64,000 nucleotides of DNA from Prorocentrum cordatum (GCA_963575745.1 CAUYUJ010019883.1:97501-161500), one strand, 5' to 3'; shown: positions 35,757 to 46,464, numbered from the stretch's first letter. Numbers and translations are program-made. The notes: generated by a model from the sequence alone, not told the origin.

Positions 35757-35915
35757 GGTGAAGAGGAGGAGGAGGAGGAGGAGGAGGAGGAGGAGGAGGA
35801 GGAGGAGGAGGAGGGAGGAGGAGGAGGAGGATTAGAAGGAGGGGGGAGGAGGAGGAGGATGGGGAGGGGGAGGAGTAGGCGGGAGTTGGCGAAAGAGGAG
35901 GAGGAGGAGGACCAA
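35757..35915. repeat. (GGA)n tract
   Basis: Purine-strand GGA repeat immediately upstream (on minus) of the ORF1-like fragment. Confidence 0.85.
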
Positions 35916-35917
35916 CT

Positions 35918-36290
35918 TAAACCCAGGATGCATAAACGAATCTGCCATACACCCTCCCGCCCCAAGTCCCCTTTCAAGCGCCCATGCAAGCCGCCCTTTT
36001 CACTACAAGATGCGTCCCTATTGACAGGCCCCGCTATGAAAGGCCTTGCGTCACATTTTGCTGGCACGTCGAGCAAGATTCCCTTCTCAAAGAAGGACCG
36101 TTTCCGCACCCGTGTAACTGCTGCGCAAGTTTACACTTGGAGTCAGGAATTTCGAACCCTTCTCAAGCGACACATCCATTTTGAAAACGAGCCGCCATGG
36201 ATCCGTACAGCGCTACGTGCGTTGACATTCCGGGCCTCTAAGTCAGACGAAGTTTCAGGCGATAACTCCATTTTGAAACATGTTATCCTC
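35918..36290 (+). CDS. Unrecognised non-repetitive frame
   Basis: Part of a longer plus frame whose left half is GGA repeat. The right half, containing RICHTPSRPKSPFKRPCKPP and RVTAAQVYTWSQEFRTLLKR, is not low complexity and has no internal stop before the satellite copy begins. No family recognised. It is basic and could be an exon or decayed element DNA. Confidence 0.25.
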
Positions 36291-36291
36291 T

Positions 36292-36882
36292 TGGCGAAGG
36301 ACCCAGCCATATGCAGTTATGAGTGCCGACCACGTTGTGGGTACCGCTTTCGGTGGAACCCTCTTATGAGGCCACGAAGCGCGTGATGGGGTGCCCTGGA
36401 ATGTGTGGGGGAGGCGCATGCGGCCGCAGCCAATGTGGTCTTCGGTTGAGTTTCCGATGGGGCCCCGAAGCGCTGTCCTGGGCGGGGGGGGTGGGGGGGT
36501 GGCGGGGCGCACGTGGCCGCGGCCACTGGGGCCTTCGGTGGAGTCCCCATATGGGGCCACGAAGCGCTGTTCCGTGGGGGTGGTGGAGACGCATGCGGTC
36601 GCGGCCATTGGGGCCTTCTGTGGAGCTCCTTACGAGGCCACCAGGCGGTATTGGGTGGAGGAACCGCATGCGGCCGCGGCCACTGAAGCTTTCTGTGGAG
36701 CTCCCTATTGGGCTACGAAGCGCTCGCTGTACTAGGCCAGGGAGGCGCATGCGAATAAGGCCACTGGGTCTTCCGTGGGGCTCCCTAGGGGGCCACGGAA
36801 CGCTGTATGGGCAGTGAAGATGCATGCGGCCGCGGCCACTGGGGCCTTGGTTTGAGCGCCCCAGAAGGGGCCTCGGAACACT
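36292..36882 (-). repeat. Diverged copy of the palindrome satellite
   Basis: Begins GGCGAAGGACCCAGCCATAT and then TGCAGTTATGAGT, the same edge that ends the single-copy part of the palindrome's right arm. It continues with about seven degraded units sharing CTTCGGTGGAGxTCC, GGGGCCACGAAGCGC and GCATGCGGCCGCxGCCA. Orientation matches the right arm. It ends against the copia fragment. Confidence 0.75.
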
Positions 36883-36889
36883 CGGGTCG

Positions 36890-38006
36890 CAGGGTGAGGG
36901 GCCAAGCCCTACCAGGAGGACGATAGAGACGGCAATTGAGAAAAGAGTGGAGCTCAACCTGAAGATGGACCTGGGGGAGCGAGGAGTTGCAGCGCGAGAG
37001 GAGAGCCTCAGGAGGGCAGGCTGGCAAGAGGAGATGGATGAGGACTTGCTGTTGATTAGTGCTGCGTCCAACAAGTACCCGGACGTCGGCCACGTCTACT
37101 TTACTGAGAAGCGATGAGGAGATGAGGTACATAAGCGGCAGATCACCGTGGAGGAGTGGCCGAAGTGGGTGGAGTCGGACACGACCGAGTGGGACGGTGT
37201 GAAATCAACAGGCGGGGTGCGAGTCCTACCGTTGGACGAAAGTCGCAAGGCGCGGGAAGCTCTGATCCGCCAAGGCAAGGAGGACCGTATCACACCTTCC
37301 AGAATGGCGCGCAGGAAGAAGGATTCTGAAGTTCGAGGTGAGCCAGCCTCATGCAAGAGCAGGTGGTGTGTCCGCGGGGATCAAGACCGAGATTTTCTGT
37401 CTCTGATGAGGTCGGCCCCAACTGTAACGACAAGTTCTTGGATGATGGTGCTGCAGATCGCGGCGTCACACAAGAGGGAGGCCATTGTCGGGGATCTCTG
37501 GAAGGCGTTCATGAATCCGGACAAGCTGGTGCGTGAGAGCGGGAAGCTGTACGCAGAGCAGCCTCGAGGCGGACTGCCAGGCATGGGGGCGGGGCAGCTG
37601 ATAGAGCTAGTCTCGAGAGTATACGGACTGGGAGACGCCCCGCTGCACTTTCGCAGGGGGCTCAAGCGCGACCTGGTGGAGTTGGGCTACCGGCAGAGTA
37701 CCCTGGATCCCACGGTGTTCAGGCTGTTTCCTGCTGGAGGTGCTGTGGAACCATTGGTTCGACTCGCTGCTCTCGGAGGACATCGAGGAGGAGAAGATCC
37801 GGGAATTCAAGCTGATCCAGATGTGGAGGGGATCGTGGTTGTGGAGGTTGACGACATCTTTGATGTAGGAGGGCAGAGACACCAGGAGCATATGGTGAAC
37901 TTGCGAGCCAAGCGCAGGTTTGGCAAGGTGAAGGTGCTGATGGACGAGCCTGAGGGAGAGATGTTCCATGCGAGGCACTACGCCCAGGACGCTGAGTTCA
38001 ACTTTC
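36890..38006 (+). pseudogene. Ty1/copia reverse transcriptase fragment
   Basis: Encodes part of the Pol of a copia-type LTR retrotransposon, the enzyme that copies element RNA to DNA. Seen in order: an upstream segment with DVGHVYFTEKR ending in an in-frame TGA (37,115-37,117); a segment with TVEEWPKWVESDTTEWDG; RWCVRGDQDRDFLSLMRSAP; motif A in IVGDLWKAFMNPDK (catalytic Asp codon 37,493-37,495); LYAEQPRGGLPGMGAGQLIE; VYGLGDAPLHFRRGLKRDL; and the catalytic VDD box in VVEVDDIFDVGG (37,847-37,855). Between about 37,755 and 37,820 the protein-like sequence (WFDSLLSEDIEEEKIREFKL) runs in the third frame, so two compensating indels are likely. No LTRs, integrase or RNase H were found. The frame then passes without a stop into a LINE domain. 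Confidence 0.8.
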
Positions 38007-38790
38007 CCCTCGCGACGCCGGAGCAGCAGGCGCGCTGGCAGCGGCCCCTGGGCGCCTTGCCACTCGATCGGGCGGCGCAGTTATGCTCGGCCAGCGGGAA
38101 GGGGGCGGGGAGCTGGCTCCTGCCGCTGACTGAGGAGGACCACGTGCTGGCGGACGCGCACTTCCACCCAGCCCTCGCGCTGCGCCTCCAGCTGCCGCTG
38201 CCAGCGGCCGCCAGCACCACCTGCCCCCGGTGCAGTGGGGACGGCACGCGCTGCGGAGCCGACTTGGCCGCGACGCCGGGGCATTGCCTGGGCTGCCATG
38301 TCGGCGGCGGCACGATCCAGCGCCACGACGGCGTCCAGGACTGGCTCGCCCGCTGGCTCGGCGCCCGCGGCGCGACCAGCGTGGGCACGGAGCAACTCGT
38401 GCCCTCCTGGGACCGCGCGCGCCCGGACGGCACCGTGGACGCCGCCCGCCTCGACGTGGCCTTCGCGGACCCCGCGGTCGGCGTGGCCTGCGTTGACATG
38501 GCGGTTACCGACGCCTCCCTCGGCGCAGACGCGGGCGGGCCGAGGCCGCGGAGCCCAGGACGGCGCCGCCGCTGCCGCCGCGGAGGAGCGCAAGCACGCG
38601 CGCTATCCAGCGCTGACGAGTTTTTGCGCTGGAGACCCTCGGGCGCGCTGGGAAGGAGGCGCAGGCGCTCCTCCGCGCCTGGGTGCGAGGAGACGCCGAG
38701 GTGCTTGCGGCGGCGCAGCAGAGCCTCGCAGCGACACTCTGCAGCGGGGCAGCGCGGAGGCTTTCCGCTCCGCGTGCTCCGCCGCGCGGG
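38007..38790 (+). pseudogene. LINE C-terminal zinc/endonuclease-like domain
   Basis: The same open frame continues with SWLLPLTEEDHVLADAHFHP, ALRLQLPLP, a CPRCSGDGTRC segment, GHCLGCHVGGGTIQRHDGV (Cys/His cluster), TEQLVPSWDRARPDGT and AARLDVAFADPAVGVACVDM. This pattern, a Cys/His cluster followed by RLDV and a VDMAVTD strand, resembles the C-terminal region of LINEs with a restriction-like fold. After about 38,530 the likeness continues in other frames: AAAAAEERKHARYPALTSF in the third frame, then ALETLGRAGKEAQALLRAWV from 38,626 in the first. So at least two indels are present. It is dead, but it is fused in frame to copia RT. Confidence 0.65.
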
Positions 38791-39195
38791 GGGCGGTGCG
38801 CAGCAGGGGCGGCGGCGGCGAGCCAGCGGCGCGCCGCGCGCGCCAGCTAAGCGCGCGCCCCGCGGCGGTGCGCGGGCGCTGGAGGCGTCGGCGGCGGCGG
38901 GCGCGCGCCGCGGGCGGGCCGCGGCGCCGGGGCGCCGGGCAGCAACGCGCAGCATTGGCGCCGCGCAGCGGCGGCGGCTGGCGGCCGGGGCGGCGACGCG
39001 GCGGGTGCCAGGCACGGCAGTGGGGCCCGCTGGCTGCCGAGGAGCCCAGGGACCTCCGGCCCCCCTGGGAGTCGCCGCTATCGTCGACAGCCGGCCACCC
39101 CCGGGGTTGCCGCCCGCTTCGCGGGGCGGCGGTGGAGTTTGCCGGCTCCCGACCACGGAGCGCCCGGGCGCGCGGGAGAGACTCGCGGCCGCCTG
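38791..39195. other. Very GC-rich unassigned stretch
   Basis: GCG/GGC-dominated sequence with Arg/Ala/Gly frames. No domain recognised. It may be decayed 3' sequence of the LINE fragment. Confidence 0.35.
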
Positions 39196-41060
39196 GAGGA
39201 GGAAGAGGGGGGGAGGAGGAGGAGGAGCAGGACCAGGACGGGAGGATGGAGGAGGAGAGCGGAGGAGGAGGAAAAGGGAGGCGGGGGAAGAGGGCGAGGA
39301 AACAAGAGGAGGCGGAACGCGGAGGAACAGGAGGATGGGGGGGGGGAGAAGGAGGATGATGAGGAGGAGGAGGAGGAGAAGGAGGAGGAGGAGGAGGAAG
39401 ACGAGGAGGAGGAGGATAACAATAATACCAAGACTAATCATACGAAAACTAATGATACTACCACTAATAAAAATAGTAATAATCATACTACCAATAATAA
39501 TAATAATAACACGAGCAACAAGAATAGTAACATTGGTAATACTCAGCATAATAATACGAATAATAATACTACGCATAATAATAATGGTTGTACTACTACT
39601 ACTAGTAATAATAATAATAATACTATTAATAATAATAATACTAATACTAATACTAATAATAATAGTAATAGTAATGATTATACTAGTAATACTGACCATA
39701 CTCATATTCATAGTCATTACCATAATTATATAAAAAAAACACATAATATTAATTGTAATACGAATCACATTCATAAGAAATAAGAGTAATAATAACACAT
39801 AATACTTTAAAATAGTCCTAAGAAGAGGAAGCATAAGAAGGAGGGGGAGGGGGAGAGGGGGGGATGATGATGATGATGGATTGTGCTGATGATGATTGAT
39901 GATGATGCTGCTGATGATGATGATGATGTTGATGATGATGGGAGGAGGAGGAGGAGGAGAGGGGTGAGGAGGAGGAGGAGGAGGCGGACGTGGACGAGGA
40001 GGAAGAGGGCGGAGGAGGAGGACGAGGAGAGGAGGAGAGGACGAGGGACTGAGGACGAGGACGAGGACGAGGAGGAGAAGGCTGAGATGAGGAGAGGAGG
40101 AGGAGGAGGGGGAGGAAGGAGGAGGAGGATGAGGAGGGAAACAGGACAGGGACCAGGAAAAAGGAACAGGATACAGGAGGAGGAGGAGGTAGGTGAAGGC
40201 GAGGAGGGGTGGGGGAGGGGGGGAGAGGAGAAGAGGAGAGGAGGGAGGAGGAGGAGGAGGAGGAGGAAGAGGCGGAGGAGGAGGAGGAGGAGGAAGAGGG
40301 GAGGAGGAGCAGGAGGAGAGAGATTAGCAAGAACAGGATCTAGGAACAGGACAGGAAACAGGTAGGGAGGAGGAGGAAGAAGGAGGAGGAGGAGGAGGAA
40401 GAGGAGGAGGAGGCGGAGGAGGTGGAGGAAGGAGGAGGAAGAAGAGGAGGAGGAGGAGGTAAGAGGGGCGGGGAGGATGATGATGCTGAGGAGGAGGAGG
40501 AGGAGAGGAGGCGGAGGAGGAGGAAGAGGAGGAGGAGGAGGAAGAGGAGGAGGAGGAGGAAGATGATGATGATGATGATGAGGAGGAGGGGGAAGAAGAA
40601 GAATACTGAGAAGAAGAAGAATAATAATAATAAGAAGAAGAAACATAATAAGAAAACTAATCATAAGACTAATAAGAATAATACTAAGAATAATAAAAAA
40701 TAATAGTAAGAAGAATAATAAAGAAGATGAGGAGGAGGAATAATACTACTAATAAGAATACTAAGAAGAAGAAGGATAAGATGAAGAAGAATAATAATAA
40801 TAAGAAGAAGAAGAAGAAGGAGGAGGAAGAAGAGGAGGAGGAGGCGGCGGAAGAGGACGAGGAGCAAAAGGAGGGGGAGGAGGAGGACGAGGAGGACGAG
40901 GAGGAGGAGGAGGAGGGGGAGGAGGGGGAGGTGGACCAGGGGGGGGAGGGAGGAGAGGGGGAGGAGGGGGGGGGGAGGAGGGCGAGGGGGAGGGGGAGGA
41001 TAAGGGATAAGGGGGAGGTGAAGGGGAAGGATGAGGAAGCGGCAGGAGGATGAGGCCGAC
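39196..41060. repeat. Alternating GGA and AAT blocks
   Basis: GGA to about 39,412; AAT/ATA to about 39,810; GGA (with a short GAT run near 39,865-39,940) to about 40,590; GAA/AAT to about 40,820; GGA and GGGGA to about 41,050. The AAT blocks are A/T rich and start and end sharply. All frames in it are low complexity. Confidence 0.85.
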
Positions 41061-42050
41061 CCAGGAGGAGGGCGACGCGCCGATCGCCGCCAGGCTTAGC
41101 AAAGGCCCCTCCGCGCGCCCGCCGCCGCCGGCCCAGCCGGCGCCGCCCGCGGAGACGCCCGCCGCCGACGGGAAGGGAGGGAGGGAGGGAAAGGAGGGAT
41201 TGGAAGGGGGAAGAGAGAGAGTGAGGGAAGGAGGAGGCGACGACGGGGGCGAATTGCTCAGGGGGGGGGGGCGAGGGAGGAGGCGACGATAGGGGCGAAT
41301 ACCCCGGAGGGGGGATGGGCAATACGTGTATGCAGGGACGCTGGTGGTTCGTGTCTTCGGCGAGGCTCCCCGGCGAAAGCGTCTAATGCCCGCCCCTTCG
41401 CCCCTATCATCGCGTCCGAGGGAGGGAGGGAGGGAGGGAAAGATGGAGGGAGGGAGAGGAGATCGAAAAGAGGGGGGGGGAGAGGGAGGGAAAGAGGGAG
41501 GAAGGGAAAGGCGAGGGAAGGAATTTGGCATGATCGCACAGATGAATCTCCTCCGCGAGGTGCGCCATGAGTGCCGCCGAGCCAGGCCTTGAGGAGATTT
41601 GGCCCAGGCGGTGGTTCAGGCGGGGCCCAGGACCCCAACCCCTATGACCAGGTGGCGGGGAAGGATGGGGTGAGGGGGGGAGAAGAGGGGGAGAGTCAGT
41701 TGCATGGAGACAGAGGAGAGGGCCAGAGGAGGTTCGGCACACCGGCCCCGCCGCAAGCTGTCCCCGCAAGGGCCTCGCTGAACCCGTGGAGTTTCCTGCC
41801 TGTTTTCCCTCTTGAGGGAGGGGCGGAGGGGGGTTGAGGGACGGGGGAGGGAGGGGAGAAGTGAAGAGTAGAAGGGGAGGGAGGGAGGGAGGGAGGGGGG
41901 GGGAGGAAGCGGAGCGGAGGGAGGGGGGCTGGGGGGGGCCAGGGATCGACGGGGGCCTTCCCTGAGGTATCCTCCGTCTCTGATGTTTCCGTCTCCTCCG
42001 TCTCTGAGGTATCCTCCGTATTTGAGGTCTCCTCTGTCTCCCCTCCGTCT
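41061..42050. other. GGGA-rich unassigned region
   Basis: Contains GAGGGAGGGA-type tracts (41,168-41,280, 41,415-41,520, 41,830-41,930) and a GCGAGG-ATAGGGGCGAA duplication near 41,237 and 41,282. No gene recognised. Ends in CCTCCGTCTCTGAGGTAT-type short repeats at about 41,965-42,050. Confidence 0.45.
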
Positions 42051-42054
42051 CCTC

Positions 42055-42262
42055 CGTCATCGTCCTCCTTCTCCTCTTCCTCCTCCTCCTCCTCCTGCTC
42101 CTCCTCCTCCTCCTCTTCTTCCTCCTTCTCTTCTTTCTCTTCCTCCTCCTCCTCCTTCTCCTCCTCCTCCTCCTCCTCCTCCTCTCTCTTCCTTCCTCCT
42201 TCTTTCTTCCTCCTTCTCTCCTCCTCCTCTCCTCCTCCCTCCTCCTCCTCATTCTCTTTTTC
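42055..42262. repeat. (CTC)n polypyrimidine tract
   Basis: CCTCCT/CTTCCT repeats, with pyrimidines on plus in contrast to the purine strand of the tracts before it. Confidence 0.8.
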
Positions 42263-42267
42263 TTTTC

Positions 42268-42512
42268 ATCACGCACGCACGCCGTGCATCCCCCCCGCCC
42301 GTCGCCCCCATAACACATCCCTCACGCATGCTGTACATCCCGCCCGCCCGTCGCCCCCATTACACATCCCGCGCGCACGCCGCGCATCCCTCCCGCCCGT
42401 CGCCCACATAACACATCCCGCACGCACGCCGTACATCCCCCCCGCCCGTCACCCCCATAACACATCCCGCACGCACGCCGTACATCCCCCCTGCCATCGC
42501 CCCCATAACACA
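42268..42512. repeat. About 52-bp minisatellite
   Basis: Four to five units containing ACACATCCCGCACGCACGCC and GTACATCCCCCCCGCCCGTC. It passes into CACACGCACGCA-type sequence to about 42,590. Confidence 0.8.
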
Positions 42513-42779
42513 AGCCTGCACACACGCACGCACACACGCACACAGCCGCGCATACATCCACATACACATGCACGCGTACATACACGCACGCTCGCACCAG
42601 GGTAATTACAGCAACCACAGGCAACCACTAAGCTCTTGGCATGCTCAACCAGAAAGCCTTGTGGACACAGCGGCGCTTTCCTTTCTTGTCCGGTCTGTAG
42701 AGGTGTTCTCCAGATGTTTGATGGATTCCTCGCGCTTCGCGGGGTGCACGTCTGGAGCACGTACAGTCAGTCCAGTCGT

Positions 42780-43290
42780 TGTCGGGCCTCCTGGGGTTTT
42801 TTGGGGGCCCCTTGGAGGCCTCTTTGGGGCCTCTTGGGTCCTCGCGGGGGCGTCTGGGAAGCGTCGTGGGGGCCTCTGGGAGGCCTCTTGGGGGCCTCTC
42901 GGAGCCCCGTGTGGGCGTCTTGGGGGCGCTCTTGCGCTGTCTGGTCCCTTCGGAGACTGTCTTGGGGTACTCTTGGGCCCGTCTTGGGGGCCTCTTGGGG
43001 CATCTCGGCGGCCTCTTTAGGCTGTCTGGGGGCCCTCTTGGGCCGTTTTGGGGCCCTCTTGAGGGCTTCTTGGGCCGTCTGGGGGCCACTTCGGAGGCTG
43101 TTTCGGCCGTCCTGGACCTCGGAGAGTCGACATAGGCGGGGACGCTGAAATCTTCAAAAAACCTTAGGAAAATCATTGGTTTTTGGCTTCTGGAGGTGCT
43201 CTTGGGGGTCCTCTGGGGGCCCTCTTGGGGCGTCTTGGGGTCTTTGTAGGCCCTCTTGGGGCCGGGTCGTCTTGGCCCTGTTGGGCCCCC
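42780..43290 (-). repeat. TCTTGGGGCC array with core
   Basis: Minus-strand array with a core at about 43,115-43,170. Read in reverse complement it contains GGTTTTTTGAAGATTTCAGC and GTCCCCGCCTATGTCGACTC, corresponding to the plus-strand cores at 47.1 and 49.6 kb. Confidence 0.8.
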
Positions 43291-43590
43291 AAGAGGGCCA
43301 ACAGGACCAACTCATTGATTTTCTTTAGGTTTTGGTAGGTTTTTAGGCCCAGGAAGGGAGGGGCCACCTTGGGTCGGTGGAAGTGGCGTGGCCTCGGGGG
43401 AGGGGTTAGGGGGGAGACATAACAATGTAACACAATACAGTATGCAGCAATTGTGCAGTCATTGGATACATTGGATACGTTGCATTATCGCCTCCGCAGA
43501 CCGGCCTCCGGCAACACGTCACCTCCGGACGTGGATTCTACAGGCTTGCGCACTTGCGCCACATCCGCCGACCCCTCTTAATGTAGATTG
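43291..43590. other. Unassigned linker
   Basis: Low-repeat sequence between two arrays, with an ACACAATACAGTATGCAGC-type patch near 43,430. No gene recognised. Confidence 0.3.
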
Positions 43591-44065
43591 TTTTCTGTGG
43601 TTTTTGGAGGCGTCCAGGGTGATGGTCATGTAGATGAAAGCGATCGGGTGGGTTTGGGGATGGTTTTGGGGCATCCCGGGCCGCCCAGAGGCCGTTTTGG
43701 GCGTCTTGGAACGATTTTGCAGCGACTCGGGGCTTTCTTGGACCATCTTGGGTGCGTCTTGGGGCCCTCTTGGGCGGCTCGTGAGGCTCTCTTGGGAGCC
43801 GTTCGGGTGGTCTTCGAAGCCTCTCTGGCAGTATTGAACACCGTGAATGCTGAAGAGTCGTATGTGGTAAAATTGTACGTTGTCCATCGGGAGTTGGACA
43901 GTTTGTTTCTCTTGGGGCTATGTTTAGAGACATGTTGGGGGCGCTGCGGGTCATCTGGAGGCCATCGCTGGCGTTTGGGAACCTTCTTTCCCCAACTCGC
44001 TGCCTTCTTGGACCGTCGTGGGTGCGCCTTGGAGCCCTCTTGGGTCGTCCGCTTCGGCAATGGCA
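43591..44065 (-). repeat. TCTTGGGGC arrays
   Basis: Degenerate array split by a non-tandem segment at about 43,835-43,915. Minus-strand orientation. Confidence 0.75.
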
Positions 44066-44139
44066 GTGCAAGTGCCGAATTCCGTGGAAGAAGGATCAGG
44101 AGGGAAGAGAGCGAAAGGGAGGAAGAGGACCATGATAAT

Positions 44140-44330
44140 GATATGCTAAGGAGGAGGAGGAGGAGGAGGAGGAGGAGGAGGAGGAGGAGGAGGAGGAGGA
44201 GGAGGAGCAGGAGGAACAGGAGGAGCAGGAGGAACAGGAGGAGCTGGAGGATGAAGAGCAGGCGGAAGAGGAGGAGGGTCAGGAGGAGGAGGAGGAGGAG
44301 GAGGAGGAGGACGTGGGAGAAGGAGGAGAC
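44140..44330. repeat. (GGA)n tract
   Basis: Pure GGA at about 44,148-44,205, then GGAGCA/GGAACA variants. Confidence 0.85.
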
Positions 44331-44399
44331 CTTGGTCAGGCGCCCATATCGTAAAATATCGAATGGCCTTCTGCACATCCGCTACCGTGCGTGGGCTGT

Positions 44400-44935
44400 G
44401 GGTGAGAGTCCACTCGGGTGACTGTTGGGGCCTCGTGGCAAACTTCTCGGGGGCCTCTCGGAGGCACTTTTTGAGGCTTCTTGGGAGCCTCCCTGGGGCC
44501 TCTTTTGGGCGTCTTGGGAGTATTTGGGGGCCTTGGGGGCACTTCTTGGGAAGGCTGAATGTCCGTTCGGGTTTCCCCTCTGGGCCCCCTCTTGGGGCCG
44601 CTGTGGTGCCGTCGTTAGCCGTCTTGAGGGCCTCATGTGCCGTCTTGGTGCTTTTAGTGGCCGCCTTGGGGCTCTCTTGGGAGCTCATTGGGCCGACTTG
44701 GGGGGCGTCTTGGGCCGTCTTCGATTTTGTGGAAGCCGAAGAGGCGAGCATGGCCCCCTGAGGCGACTTCTTGGAGGCTTCGTGGAGCATCTCTGGGGCG
44801 TCTTAGGCCGTTCTGATGTACGCTTTGGCGGTTTTGAATAAATCTTTCGGCGCCTCAGGGCTCTCTTAGACCTTCTTGAGGGCCTCTTGGGGCCGTCTTG
44901 GCCTGCTTTGGGGCCTTCTATGTCCATACGGCGCG
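44400..44935 (-). repeat. TCTTGGGGCC array with core
   Basis: Last of the minus-oriented arrays. The core at about 44,722-44,755 reads (reverse complement) CATGCTCGCCTCTTCGGCTT. Just to its right the family flips to the plus orientation. Confidence 0.8.
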
Positions 44936-45054
44936 TCCAGGCCGAGGCGTACCAGGCCCAGGGGGGGATTATGGGGGGGAGAAGTTTCACACGCCTAGAG
45001 ACCCACAAGGGGCCGGCGGATTTTAGCGTTATCGTTTTGTTGGTCTTCCAATGT

Positions 45055-45148
45055 TCCAAGACGGCCGAAGAGGCCCCCAAGACAGCACCAAGACAGCACC
45101 AAGACAGCCCAATGGGCCCCCTTGACCGCCCAAATGCGCCAAAACGGC
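45055..45148 (+). repeat. CCAAGACGGCC array, plus orientation
   Basis: CCAAGACGG/CCAAGACAGC units. This is the first plus-oriented block of the 45-56 kb region and lies directly upstream of the relict spliced leader. Confidence 0.75.
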
Positions 45149-45149
45149 C

Positions 45150-45171
45150 TCCGTAGCCATTTTGGCGCAAG
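45150..45171 (+). other. Relict spliced leader, 21 of 22 match
   Basis: TCCGTAGCCATTTTGG followed by CGCAAG matches the dinoflagellate leader (consensus D-CCGTAGCCATTTTGG-CTCAAG) except for one T-to-G change. It is followed by sequence similar to a second degraded leader (GCCAGTTTGGGCTGAG, 45,172-45,187). No GT splice donor follows, so this is not an SL RNA gene. It is what remains when a trans-spliced mRNA is reverse transcribed and inserted. It lies 58 bp upstream of the PPR start codon. Confidence 0.85.
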
Positions 45172-45228
45172 GCCAGTTTGGGCTGAGCCAGCCGCGGTGC
45201 CGTGTTTTTTTAGATTTATTTGTTTCGG

Positions 45229-45720
45229 ATGTTGGACATCCGTCGGGGGTCCCGACAAGGCACTATTTCACTCGAAGCGTCGATCAAGAACTGCGGTCAG
45301 ACAAAACAATGGAGCGCAGCACTGTGGTTGCTTCGCGAAGGAATTCGATTAGGTGTGCAGCTCGTCCCAGGCCACTACATGGCGACTGTCAGCGCATGCA
45401 GTAAAAGCGGGCGATGGCAGCACGCGCTGTCAGTGCTCAGAGAGATGCCAGAGGCGAAGCTGGAGCCCAATGTCATCAGTTACAGCGCTGGGATCAGCGC
45501 GTGCGGGAAGGGCGAGCAGTGGCAGCGGGCTCTGGCGCTGCTAAGCGAGATGCGGTCAGAGAAGCTGGAGCCCAACGTCATCTATTCTACAATACCGGGA
45601 GCAGCGCGTGGTGTATTGCTCAGGTGGCAGCGCCCGGGGGGCCTGCCGGGAGGGCCCGCTGGGAGGGCCTGCGCCTCCCAGACGGCCCAAGCGAGTCCAA
45701 GAGGCCTCCAAGTTCGCTGA
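45229..45720 (+). CDS. PPR repeat protein fragment, probable retrogene
   Basis: Plant-like pentatricopeptide repeat protein. Such proteins bind RNA in organelles, one or two bases per 35-residue helical repeat. ATG at 45,229 is the first in this frame, 58 bp after the relict leader. Repeats: about residues 13-47 (degenerate), 48-82 (HYMATVSACSKSGRWQHAL and following) and 83-117 (ISYSAGISACGKGEQWQRAL and following, ending KLEPNV), then a fourth that breaks after IYS. In the next frame FYNTGSSAW resumes the fourth repeat, so an indel or an exon edge lies at about 45,588. The remaining 40 codons are Gly/Arg-rich repeat DNA. No transit peptide is evident. A real PPR protein would have many more repeats. 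It may be a truncated retrocopy or the first exon of a longer gene. Confidence 0.65.
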   Translation: MLDIRRGSRQGTISLEASIKNCGQTKQWSAALWLLREGIRLGVQLVPGHYMATVSACSKSGRWQHALSVLREMPEAKLEPNVISYSAGISACGKGEQWQRALALLSEMRSEKLEPNVIYSTIPGAARGVLLRWQRPGGLPGGPAGRACASQTAQASPRGLQVR

Positions 45721-45840
45721 AGATGCCTCTGACACGGCCGAAGACGGCTTCCAGATGGCCCAAAATGGCGTCCAGATGGCTCTCCAAAAGGCTCCCAGAG
45801 TGCTCCAAGGGTACGCCCAGCAGGGCCTTCCGGCGAAACA
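45655..45840 (+). repeat. CCAAGAGGCC / CCCAAAATGG array
   Basis: Degenerate array of the GGCCCCAAGA family that begins where PPR similarity ends. Confidence 0.65.
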
Positions 45841-45929
45841 GATATGATGTTTTCTGCAGGATTTTCTCACATTTCGAGCAAACACGGTCTGGGGCAACGG
45901 CCCAAGCTCTCAAGATCGCCCCAAGCTAG

Positions 45930-46165
45930 GCCAAGAGGCCTCCCAGGTGCCATCCGGAGGCGGTTCCCGCGTCCTCCCGGGGCGGCCCAGGGCCCTCCTG
46001 GCCTTGCGCCTGGAAGCGGGAACCGCGTGAGGAGATGTGGCCCTGTTTCCTCACATGGTTCCAGCGCCTAGGGGGCTGCCCCTGAAGGCCTCCCGGGTGC
46101 CAGCTTGGGGCGGTTCCCGGGTTCTCCCAGGGCGGCCCCGGGCCCCCCTGGCCGCTCGATCGAGC
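45930..46165. repeat. About 145-bp dimer
   Basis: GGCCTCCCxGGTGCCAxCxxGGxGGCGGTTCCC occurs at about 45,938 and 46,087, each followed by CTCCC(G/A)GGGCGGCCC and CCTGGCC. Confidence 0.65.
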
Positions 46166-46376
46166 TTTGAGGTGGCGTTCCGAGACGGGCCGCGCTTGGC
46201 CGGATTCAGTGGCCAGCGCGCCGGACAGCGGGCCCAGCAGCGCAGCCGCAGCCGCAGCTTGGCCCAGCCTCGCACCAGAATCCGAGATGCACGCAGGTCA
46301 GTCACGTGGAACGGCCCTAGTATCCTCCTCCTTCACCTCTTCGGGGCTGCCGTCGCTGCCGCCTCGCCATCGCGGC

Positions 46377-46378
46377 CG

Positions 46379-46421
<43 letters not shown>

Positions 46422-46424
46422 CCG

Positions 46425-46464
<40 letters not shown>

